From an uncultured Clostridia bacterium (GTDB taxonomy: Bacteria > Bacillota > Clostridia > Oscillospirales > Acutalibacteraceae), in NCBI GenBank assembly GCA_947165115.1, contig CAMUZD010000032.1:1-10171 (forward strand): a stretch of 10,171 nt of DNA, written 5' to 3'. The translations under genes and the position numbers were made by a program. Positions within the stretch are counted from its first letter, which is position 1. Each line of letters opens with the position of its first letter. A model generated the notes under the pieces. It saw only the letters and a list, made by a program, of their open reading frames with translations, did not search any database and was not told the origin of the DNA. Shown here piece by piece: positions 1 through 6,418 of the stretch.

Positions 1-1
1 C

Positions 2-1783
2 GACAGCATTTTCTATAATTCCTCCACGCCTCACGGCATGATTGCCGTTGACGGAAAGGACTGCGTATTTATCGCGATGATTCTTCCCGGCGAAAAGAAG
101 GCGCGCGAAGAGGATTTCCGCCGCACCATCGCCGATACGCGCCCCGCGACCGGTCTCATCGTTGACCATTACGCAAAATGCGAAGAGGATGAAAACGGCT
201 GTCTCAAAAATATTCACTTTGAGAATACCGAAAAATTCAATTTCGGCTACGATATAGTTGACAGAATCGCCCGCAAATATCCCGACAAGCTCGCGATGAT
301 TCATCTTGATATAGACAAGACCGAGAGAAGATACACCTTCCGCCAGATTATGCAGGAGAGCGACAGAGTAGCGAATTATTTCGCCTCGCTCGGCATCAAG
401 AAGGGCGACAGGGTTATGCTCGTTCTGAGACGTCATTATCAGTTCTGGTTCGCGATGATTGCCCTGCATAAGATGGGCGCGGTCGCAATTCCCGCAACTT
501 ATCTTCTCAAGGATCATGATTTCATTTACAGATACAACGCGGCCCATGTGAATACAATCGTCTGCACCGCCTACGGCGACACCTGCGAAATAGCAGAGAG
601 AGCGGCGGCGGAGTGCCCGAGCGTCGTCAACAAGATTCTTGTCGGCGGCAAGCGCGAGGGCTGGCACGATTTCGATGAGGAATATCCGAGATTCTCCTCA
701 CACTTCCCGAGAACCGATGATACCCCCGGCGGAGACGATACCGCGCTGATATTCTTCTCATCGGGAACTACCGGAAACCCCAAGATGGTCGAGCATAAGC
801 ATACCTATCCTCTCGGCCACTTCGTGACTGCGAAATACTGGCACTGCTGCGAGCCCGACGGTCTGCATTTCACGATTTCAGATACGGGCTGGGGCAAGGC
901 TCTCTGGGGCAAGCTCTACGGTCAGTGGATGTGCGAGGGAGCGGTATTCGTATATGATTTTGACCGCTTCAATTCCGCAGACATCCTTCCGCTTTTCGCT
1001 CAGTATCAGATAAAGACCTTCTGCGCGCCGCCCACGATGCTCAGAATGCTTATCAAGGAAGATATAACGAAATACGATTTCTCATCCGTCAAACATATGA
1101 CAACGGCAGGCGAGGCGCTCAATCCCGAGGTTGCCATTCAGTTCAAGAAGGCTACGGGTCTCGAGATAATGGAGGGCTTCGGCCAGACAGAGACCACGCT
1201 CGTTATCGGCAATCTCATCGGTTCGACGGTCCGCCACGGCTCAATGGGCAAGGCGTCACCGCAGTATGATGTTGATATAGTCGATCCCGACGGAAATCCC
1301 GTTGCTGACGGCGAGACAGGCGAAATCGTTATCAGAATCGACAAGGGAGATCCTGTCGGCCTCTTCAAGCAGTATATCGATGAGGAAGAGAAGAATGTCG
1401 AGTGCCGCAGGCAGAATATGTATCATACAGGCGACACCGCCTGGCGCGATGAGGACGGCTACTTCTGGTATGTCGGCAGAGTCGATGACGTCATCAAGTC
1501 CTCGGGATACCGCATAGGGCCGTTCGAAATTGAAAGCGTAATCATGGAGCTTCCCTATGTCCTTGAATGCGGCGTTTCCGCAGCTCCCGATGAAATCAGG
1601 GGTCAGATAGTCAAGGCGAGCATAGTGCTGACTAAAGGTACCGTCGGCACGGAAGAGCTCAAAAAGGAAATCCAGAATTATGTCAAGGAGCATACCGCTC
1701 CCTATAAATACCCGAGACTGGTTGTATTCCGCGATGATTTACCCAAGACAATAAGCGGTAAAATCATAAGAAATCAGCTGTAA
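2..1783 (+). CDS. Cupin-acyl-CoA synthetase fusion (ANL superfamily, MACS-like), 5' truncated
   Basis: This is the C-terminal 593 residues of an ATP-dependent acyl-CoA synthetase, which activates a carboxylic acid via acyl-AMP to acyl-CoA in the cytoplasm. The open frame begins at position 2, before the first ATG at 38: the 12 codons before that ATG encode a cupin end (DSIFYNSSTPHG) that aligns with residues 164-175 of the paralog at 2132-4420. About 160 residues, presumably an XRE domain and most of the cupin, are therefore missing off the left edge, and ATG 38 is not the true start. ANL motifs are intact: the A3 P-loop SSGTTGNPK (758-784), GFGQTET, YHTGDTAW, the hinge GRVDDVIKSSGYRIGP, and the C-terminal SGKI lysine. 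The DTGW...WGKLYGQW stretch resembles medium-chain acyl-CoA synthetases. Substrate is not readable from sequence; branched-chain or aryl acids are inferred from the neighbours. It ends just upstream of a separate promoter and T-box, so it is probably a separate transcription unit. Confidence 0.9.
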   Translation, partial: DSIFYNSSTPHGMIAVDGKDCVFIAMILPGEKKAREEDFRRTIADTRPATGLIVDHYAKCEEDENGCLKNIHFENTEKFNFGYDIVDRIARKYPDKLAMIHLDIDKTERRYTFRQIMQESDRVANYFASLGIKKGDRVMLVLRRHYQFWFAMIALHKMGAVAIPATYLLKDHDFIYRYNAAHVNTIVCTAYGDTCEIAERAAAECPSVVNKILVGGKREGWHDFDEEYPRFSSHFPRTDDTPGGDDTALIFFSSGTTGNPKMVEHKHTYPLGHFVTAKYWHCCEPDGLHFTISDTGWGKALWGKLYGQWMCEGAVFVYDFDRFNSADILPLFAQYQIKTFCAPPTMLRMLIKEDITKYDFSSVKHMTTAGEALNPEVAIQFKKATGLEIMEGFGQTETTLVIGNLIGSTVRHGSMGKASPQYDVDIVDPDGNPVADGETGEIVIRIDKGDPVGLFKQYIDEEEKNVECRRQNMYHTGDTAWRDEDGYFWYVGRVDDVIKSSGYRIGPFEIESVIMELPYVLECGVSAAPDEIRGQIVKASIVLTKGTVGTEELKKEIQNYVKEHTAPYKYPRLVVFRDDLPKTISGKIIRNQL

Positions 1784-1827
1784 TTGTCAATAATACCTAA
1801 AAATTCAAAAATTTTGTATTGACAATT
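1782..1827. repeat. 11-bp perfect inverted repeat spanning the end of the first synthetase gene and the -35 box
   Basis: AATTGTCAATA (1782-1792) is the exact reverse complement of TATTGACAATT (1817-1827). Between the arms lies a smaller perfect hairpin, AAAATT-caaa-AATTTT (1800-1815). The left arm starts in the stop codon of the upstream gene and the right arm contains the TTGACA -35 hexamer of the next promoter. In RNA it could act as a weak AT-rich transcription terminator for the upstream gene, although no clean U-tract follows at once. In DNA it could be an operator. Which role applies cannot be decided from sequence. Confidence 0.55.
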
Positions 1828-1847
1828 CACAAAAGTTGTTTTATTAT
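1819..1847 (+). promoter_or_regulatory. Sigma-A type promoter of the T-box operon
   Basis: TTGACA (1819-1824) is a perfect -35 hexamer, followed after 17 bases by TATTAT (1842-1847), one mismatch from TATAAT. The expected transcription start is about 1853-1856, some ten bases before the T-box Stem I begins at 1864. Placement directly ahead of a complete leader RNA supports it. The -35 hexamer lies inside the right arm of the inverted repeat at 1782-1827, so a protein binding there could block RNA polymerase. Confidence 0.75.
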
Positions 1848-1863
1848 ATTTTATACTTATAAA

Positions 1864-2097
1864 GGCTGTGACGAAGAGGGATTATATCCTATGCCTTCAG
1901 AGAGGCGGCGTATGGTGCGAGCCGCCGGCGGATGATATGAATCTGTAGCTTCCGAGCCGGGAGGAAGAAAGCGCTTTTGCAAGTAGAACCTCCCCGTAAA
2001 GCTGCGTTAAAGAATTCGAGAGGCGCTTTATGCGCAATTTGAGTGGTACCGCGGGAAATGTATCCCGTCTCAAGTTTATCTTGGGACGGGATTTTTT
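1864..2097 (+). promoter_or_regulatory. T-box leader (tRNA-sensing riboswitch), isoleucine the best candidate
   Basis: This leader RNA reads the charging state of a tRNA; uncharged tRNA stabilises the antiterminator and lets transcription reach the operon. Visible elements: the Stem I base GGCT (1864-1867) with AGCC (1955-1958); a k-turn-like TGA (1869-1871) opposite CCGAG; the conserved CAGAGAG (1898-1904) followed by an apical hairpin GGCGGC/GCCGCC (1904-1909/1921-1926); a Stem II-like helix GGGAGG/CCTCCC (1959-1964/1989-1994) with AGTAGAA inside; and an antiterminator with TTGAG/CTCAA (2039-2043/2069-2073) and GCGGGA/TCCCGT (2051-2056/2063-2068) around the bulge TGGTACC (2044-2050). The specifier lies in the 3' side of the specifier loop, GAATCTGTAG (1939-1948). 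ATC (1941-1943, Ile) is my preferred reading; TCT (Ser), CTG (Leu) or GTA (Val) are alternatives. T2047 should pair with discriminator A73, as in tRNA-Ile, Leu and Val, and argues against bacterial tRNA-Ser (G73). T-box identity is firm; specificity is moderate. Confidence 0.93.
2062..2097 (+). terminator. T-box regulatory Rho-independent terminator
   Basis: A 13-bp stem (2062-2074 with 2080-2092, one T-G pair) carries a 5-base loop TTTAT and is followed by a run of six T (2092-2097). Its left strand contains both segments, TCCCGT and CTCAA, that pair with the T-box antiterminator, so the two folds exclude each other. This is the default OFF state of the operon leader. The synthetase start codon lies 34 bases beyond the T-run. 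Confidence 0.93.
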
Positions 2098-2131
2098 ATT
2101 CTTTTCATATACCATCTGAACGGGGGTAATT

Positions 2132-4420
2132 ATGGAACTTACAAATCTTGACACACGAATAAAGGAGATGGCTGCCCGAATAAGGGAGCTTCGCGAGGTG
2201 GAGGGAATCTCCGCCGAGACGATGGCTGAGAAAACGGGCGTTTCAGTAGAGGAATATCTTGCCTGCGAAAACGGCGAGAGCGATCTGAATTTCGCTTTCC
2301 TCTACAAATGCGCCGCGGCTTTTTCGGTTGACGTAACCAACCTTATTGAAGGCCATACCCCGAAGCTTTATTCCTACTTTGTCAACCGCAAGGGCGACGC
2401 TCCGAAAATTTCGGACGCTCACGGTATGACCTACTATAATAGGGCCTATGCCTTCAGGAACAGAATTTCCGAGCCGCTTTTCGTCGTCAGCAAATATGAC
2501 GAAGAGGCGCAGCACAGGGCGATTGAGCTTACGAGCCACAGCGGCCAGGAGCTTGATATTGTCGTTGACGGCTATCTCTGCGTTCAGGTCGGCGAGCATA
2601 AGGAAACTCTCGGCCCCGGCGACAGCATTTATTATGATTCGGGCACTCCTCACGGAATGATTGCGGTCAACGGAGCGGATTGCTCATTCTACGCAATAGT
2701 CCTCAATCCGACCGGCGAACCGATTCCCGAGCTTGTTGCCGCTAAGAAGGTTGACGCGCCGAATAAAGGTCATATCCGCGACACCAAGGACAGAGTTTAC
2801 AAGAGATATATCGAAACCGAAGAGTATGAGAACCGCACTCCGCTCTCGGTGAAATTCAAAAACGAGGAAAAATTCAATTTCGCATTTGATATCATCGATG
2901 AGATTGCGAATAAGGATCCCGAAAAAATCGCTCTTCACTATGTTTCGAACGATAAGGAATACAGAGCATTCACTTTCAAGGAGATAAAGCAGAATTCTAA
3001 CCGCTGTGCCAACTATTTCAAGAGCCTCGGCATAAAGAAGGGCGACAGGGTAATGCTCGTTCTCAAGCGCCATTACCAGTTCTGGTTTGCGATTCTCGGC
3101 CTTCACAAGCTCGGCGCAATTCCGATTCCCGCCACAAATCAGCTGCTCGTCCACGATTTTGAATACAGATTCAAGGCGGCTGACATCACCTCGATAATCT
3201 GCACCGCGGACGGCGAGGTCTGCGACAATGTTGACGAGGCCCTCAAAAACTATGACGGCATGGTCAATAAAATGATAGTCAACGGCTCGCGCGAGGGCTG
3301 GAGAGATTTCAATGAAGAATACCTGATGTATTCGAGCCATTATCCGCGCCCGGCCGACGCGCCCTGCGGCAAGGACTATATGCTGATGTATTTCACCTCG
3401 GGCACATCCGGCTATCCCAAAATCGCGACTCACAATTATCTCTATCCGCTCGGCCAGTTCCATACAGCGAAATACTGGCACGATGTCGATCCCGAAGGAA
3501 TTCACTTCTCGATTTCCGATACCGGCTGGGCCAAGGCGGCCTGGGGCAAGCTTTACGGCCAGTGGATGTGCGAAACATCGCTCTTCGTCTATGACTTCGA
3601 CCGCTTCCATGCGGAGGACGTGCTCCCGATGTTCGCGAAATACAATATCACCACCTTCTGCGCTCCGCCGACAATCCTCAGAATGCTTATCAAGCAGGAT
3701 ATAACCCACTACGATTTATCCTCAATCCAGCATATGACAACGGCGGGCGAGGCGCTCAACCCCGAGGTTTACAAGCAGTTCGAAAAGGCGACGGGCCTTC
3801 AGATTCTCGAGGGCTTCGGCCAGACGGAAACCCCCGTTCTGCTCGCAAACTTCAGAGGAGCGGACCACAAGGTCGGCTCGATGGGCAAGGCGGCCCCGCA
3901 CCTGAATATCAAACTTCTCGACTCCGACGGTAAACCCGTTCCCCCCGGCGAGACAGGCGAAATCTGCATAGATATCAGCAACGGCATCCCCTACGGCATC
4001 GCGGTCTGCTACTTCGGCTCCGAGGATAAGACTCAGGAGACCTGGTGCAACGGCTGGTATCATACCGGCGACACGGCGTGGATGGATGAGGACGGCTTCT
4101 TCTGGTATGTAGGCAGAGTTGACGATGTCATCAAGTCCTCCGGCTACCGCATAGGCCCCTTCGAGATTGAGAGCGTCATCATGGAGCTTCCCTATGTTCT
4201 CGAATGCGGTGTTTCCCCCGCTCCCGACCCGGTAAGAGGTCAGATAGTCAAGGCGAGCATCGTGCTCACCAAGGGCACCGAGGGCACCGAGGAGCTCAAG
4301 AAGGAAATCCAGAACTATGTCAAGGTTCACACAGCGCCCTATAAATATCCCCGCCTCGTCGTTTTCAGGGATGAGCTTCCCAAGACGACCAGCGGCAAGA
4401 TAATGAGAAATCAATTATAA
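2132..4420 (+). CDS. XRE-cupin-acyl-CoA synthetase fusion protein (MACS-like)
   Basis: This 762-residue protein joins three domains. Residues about 17-74 form an XRE-type helix-turn-helix (AEKTGVS...ENGES). Residues about 125-190 form a cupin (HSGQELDIVVDG at 136-147, LGPGDSIYYDSGTPHGM with His174). Residues about 225-762 form a complete ANL acyl-CoA synthetase, with P-loop FTSGTSGYPK at 421-430, GFGQTET, YHTGDTAW, GRVDDVIKSSGYRIGP, and SGK with Lys756 near the C-terminus. It should convert a free acid, ATP and CoA to acyl-CoA, AMP and PPi. The first ~190 residues match the size of stand-alone XRE-cupin repressors of the PuuR type, while usual MACS enzymes are about 550 residues, so this is a real fusion. 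The start ATG 2132 follows GGGGG at 2122-2126. It is the first gene of the T-box operon, 29 bases before the aminotransferase. The substrate is inferred from context to be a branched-chain acid such as 2-methylbutyrate, isobutyrate or isovalerate; aryl acids remain possible. Confidence 0.93.
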   Translation: MELTNLDTRIKEMAARIRELREVEGISAETMAEKTGVSVEEYLACENGESDLNFAFLYKCAAAFSVDVTNLIEGHTPKLYSYFVNRKGDAPKISDAHGMTYYNRAYAFRNRISEPLFVVSKYDEEAQHRAIELTSHSGQELDIVVDGYLCVQVGEHKETLGPGDSIYYDSGTPHGMIAVNGADCSFYAIVLNPTGEPIPELVAAKKVDAPNKGHIRDTKDRVYKRYIETEEYENRTPLSVKFKNEEKFNFAFDIIDEIANKDPEKIALHYVSNDKEYRAFTFKEIKQNSNRCANYFKSLGIKKGDRVMLVLKRHYQFWFAILGLHKLGAIPIPATNQLLVHDFEYRFKAADITSIICTADGEVCDNVDEALKNYDGMVNKMIVNGSREGWRDFNEEYLMYSSHYPRPADAPCGKDYMLMYFTSGTSGYPKIATHNYLYPLGQFHTAKYWHDVDPEGIHFSISDTGWAKAAWGKLYGQWMCETSLFVYDFDRFHAEDVLPMFAKYNITTFCAPPTILRMLIKQDITHYDLSSIQHMTTAGEALNPEVYKQFEKATGLQILEGFGQTETPVLLANFRGADHKVGSMGKAAPHLNIKLLDSDGKPVPPGETGEICIDISNGIPYGIAVCYFGSEDKTQETWCNGWYHTGDTAWMDEDGFFWYVGRVDDVIKSSGYRIGPFEIESVIMELPYVLECGVSPAPDPVRGQIVKASIVLTKGTEGTEELKKEIQNYVKVHTAPYKYPRLVVFRDELPKTTSGKIMRNQL

Positions 4421-4449
4421 TTAAATTCACATAAGAAAGGATGTAAACT

Positions 4450-5523
4450 ATGGATATGGAAATCAAAATCACAAAGACAACTGCTCCGAAGGCAAAGCCC
4501 GCAGATGAATCGAAACTCGGTTTCGGCAAGGTATTTACCGATCACATGTTCGTAATGGACTACTCCGCCGACCAGGGCTGGCACGATGCAAGAATAGTTC
4601 CTTTCGACTATCTTCCGATTCACCCCGCAGCAAGCGTTCTCCACTACGGCACCGAGATCTTTGAAGGTCTCAAGGCTTACAGAACGGTAAACGGCGACAT
4701 CGCCCTCTTCCGTCCGATTGAAAACATCAGAAGAATGAATAATTCCGCAGAGCGTCTCTGCCTGCCTCAGATCGATGAGGATTTCGCTCTCAAGATTTTC
4801 GACACCCTCGTTGAGCTTGAGAAGGACTGGGTTCCCCATTCCGAAGGCACTTCGCTCTATATCAGACCCTTTATGATCGGCAACGACGAGAACCTCGGCG
4901 TTCATGCCGTTCACAACGCAAAGTATGTCGTAATTCTCTCCCCCTCGGGCGCCTACTACGCAGAGGGCATCAATCCCGTTAAAATCGCCATCGAGGCCGA
5001 GGATGTCAGAGCTGTCAGAGGCGGCACCGGCTACGCGAAATGCGGCGGCAACTACGCGGCATCCCTTCGCGCAGGTCAGAAGGCAGAGGAGAAGGGCTTC
5101 ACCCAGGTTCTCTGGCTTGACGGCGTTGAGAGAAAGTATATCGAAGAGGTCGGCTCAATGAACGTTATGTTCAAGATCGGCGGCGAAATCGTAACCCCGA
5201 AACTGACCGGCTCCGTCCTTCCCGGCATCACCAGGAAATCCTGCTGCGAGCTTCTCAGAGACAAGGGCTACACCGTTTCCGAGCGTCTGCTCTCCATCGA
5301 CGAGCTTGAGGACGCCGCGAGACAGGGCACCCTCGAAGAGGCGTGGGGCACCGGCACAGCAGCCGTTGTCTCCCCGATCGGCTGGCTCAGCTACAAGGAA
5401 GACGAATTCGAAATCAGCAACGGCAAGATCGGCGAAGTTACCCAGATGCTCTATGACGAGCTCACCGGCATCCAGTGGGGCAAGCTCGAGGATAAATACG
5501 GCTGGATTCACAAGGTATGCTGA
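4450..5523 (+). CDS. ilvE: Branched-chain amino acid aminotransferase (fold-type IV PLP)
   Basis: This 357-residue protein interconverts Ile, Leu or Val plus 2-oxoglutarate with the 2-oxoacid plus glutamate. It looks like the larger BCAT form (about 350-365 residues) rather than the ~310-residue E. coli form. Visible family motifs are HYGTEIFEGLKAYR (substrate side), RPENxRRMN-like FRPIENIRRMNNSAERL, the PLP-binding Lys197 in GGTGYAKCGGNYAAS, EEVGSMNVMF with Glu232/233 expected to contact the PLP pyridine nitrogen, and the phosphate-binding end GTGTAAVVSPIG. The start ATG 4450 has AGAAAGGA at 4434-4441, eight bases upstream. It lies between the acyl-CoA synthetase and the oxidoreductase genes, and its last bases overlap the next gene. 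Context suggests it makes the final step to isoleucine, valine or leucine when the T-box turns the operon on. Substrate preference among the three amino acids cannot be read from sequence. Confidence 0.95.
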   Translation: MDMEIKITKTTAPKAKPADESKLGFGKVFTDHMFVMDYSADQGWHDARIVPFDYLPIHPAASVLHYGTEIFEGLKAYRTVNGDIALFRPIENIRRMNNSAERLCLPQIDEDFALKIFDTLVELEKDWVPHSEGTSLYIRPFMIGNDENLGVHAVHNAKYVVILSPSGAYYAEGINPVKIAIEAEDVRAVRGGTGYAKCGGNYAASLRAGQKAEEKGFTQVLWLDGVERKYIEEVGSMNVMFKIGGEIVTPKLTGSVLPGITRKSCCELLRDKGYTVSERLLSIDELEDAARQGTLEEAWGTGTAAVVSPIGWLSYKEDEFEISNGKIGEVTQMLYDELTGIQWGKLEDKYGWIHKVC

Positions 5524-6185
5524 ATCTTACCCCGAAAAGAGTAACCCTCTTCTGCGGCCACTACGGCACGGGCAAGACCAACGCCGCGGTAAACTACGCG
5601 TTTTATCTTAAACGCGATCTCGGCAAAAATGTAAAAATTGCGGATATGGATATCGTAAATCCGTATTTTCGCACCAAGGACAGCGAAAAGGAGCTCGGCG
5701 AGGCGGGAATAGAGCTGATTTCCCCGCATTACGCGAATACGAATGTCGATCTCCCCGCTCTCCCGCAGGAGCTTTACGGCCTGTTTGAATTCAAAGATTT
5801 CTACGCCGTGCTCGATATCGGCGGCGATGACAGAGGCGCCTACGCCCTCGGCAGATTCGCTCCGCTGATTCTTGAGGAAAACGATTTTGACAACTTCTTT
5901 GTCGCGAATTTTTACAGACCGCTGACCGCGAACGCCGCCGACGCCTTTGAAGTTATGAAGGAAATCGAGGCGGCCGGAAAAGTTCCGTTCACCGGCATTG
6001 TCAATAATTCAAATCTCGGCGACGAGACGACGGCGGAAGATATTCTCAGAAAGATTCCGCTTGCCGAAGAATTAGCCGCAATGAGCGGCCTGCCCGTAGT
6101 TATGACAACCGCAAAAAGAAATATCGCGGAGACGCTCGGCATTGAGAACGTTCTTCCGCTTGATTTACAGGCAAAATACTATTGA
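5517..6185 (+). CDS. P-loop ATPase of unknown role embedded in the VOR operon
   Basis: This 222-residue protein has a Walker A motif GHYGTGKT at residues 14-21, a second-strand ADMDIVNPYF (42-51) typical of SIMIBI (MinD/Mrp/CooC-like) ATPases, a Walker B candidate VLDIGGDDRGA (98-108), and VNNSNLGDET (162-171) where a base-specificity loop would sit. It has no membrane segment and no cysteine cluster that would suggest an Fe-S scaffold. The P-loop matches the classic GxxxxGKT pattern and lacks the second lysine of the MinD deviant motif (KGGxGKT). The start ATG 5517 overlaps the aminotransferase end by 7 bases without a good independent ribosome site, so translational coupling is likely. The ferredoxin subunit gene starts 17 bases after it. 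I do not recognise a characterised family. A maturation or cofactor-insertion role for the oxidoreductase is a guess from position only. Confidence 0.85.
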   Translation: MLNLTPKRVTLFCGHYGTGKTNAAVNYAFYLKRDLGKNVKIADMDIVNPYFRTKDSEKELGEAGIELISPHYANTNVDLPALPQELYGLFEFKDFYAVLDIGGDDRGAYALGRFAPLILEENDFDNFFVANFYRPLTANAADAFEVMKEIEAAGKVPFTGIVNNSNLGDETTAEDILRKIPLAEELAAMSGLPVVMTTAKRNIAETLGIENVLPLDLQAKYY

Positions 6186-6202
6186 GAAAGGAATGTGTTT
6201 AC

Positions 6203-6409
6203 ATGCCTAAAGTAACCTTTGATACGGATATGTGCAAGGGCTGCGGACTCTGCGTCAGCGCCTGCCCGAAGCATATTCTCGTTATCGCCAGGGATAAAAT
6301 AAACAAAAAGGGACATTCCCCCGCCGAAATGACCGATCAGTCTCAGTGCATCGGCTGCGCCTTCTGCGCGACCATGTGCCCCGATTGCGTCATTACGGTA
6401 GAGAAGTGA
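6203..6409 (+). CDS. 2-oxoacid:ferredoxin oxidoreductase, delta (2x[4Fe-4S] ferredoxin) subunit
   Basis: This 68-residue protein is a bacterial-type two-cluster ferredoxin that passes electrons between the TPP-bearing catalytic core and external ferredoxin. Both cluster motifs are complete: C11-xx-C14-xx-C17-xxx-C21-P and C49-xx-C52-xx-C55-xxx-C59-P, with the crosswise spacing typical of this fold. I chose ATG 6203 rather than the in-frame TTG at 6182. AAAGGA (6187-6192) sits 10 bases before ATG 6203, whereas a start at TTG 6182 would overlap the previous stop and add seven residues (MRKECVY, with the TTG read as Met) that I do not consider part of the family. The alpha subunit gene begins nine bases after the stop, and its ribosome site GAGGTG overlaps this stop codon. 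Order delta-alpha-beta-gamma is typical of VOR/KOR-type operons. Confidence 0.95.
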   Translation: MPKVTFDTDMCKGCGLCVSACPKHILVIARDKINKKGHSPAEMTDQSQCIGCAFCATMCPDCVITVEK

Positions 6410-6418
6410 GGTGCAGAC

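Noticed and set aside
38..40. ATG 38 as the true start of the first synthetase
   Set aside because: The open frame continues to the window edge and the 12 codons before it match the cupin of the paralog (DSI-Y-S-TPHG), so the gene begins outside the window.
2684..3709. A 341-codon open frame on the - strand opposite the acyl-CoA synthetase
   Set aside because: The + strand frame here encodes a clear ANL domain with all its motifs. The antisense frame has no recognisable motif and is expected from the codon bias of this GC-moderate gene; similar shadows lie opposite most genes in the window.
6182..6202. TTG at 6182 as start of the ferredoxin subunit
   Set aside because: It overlaps the previous stop and would place AAAGGA inside the coding region. 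ATG 6203 has that ribosome site 10 bases upstream and gives a standard-length ferredoxin.
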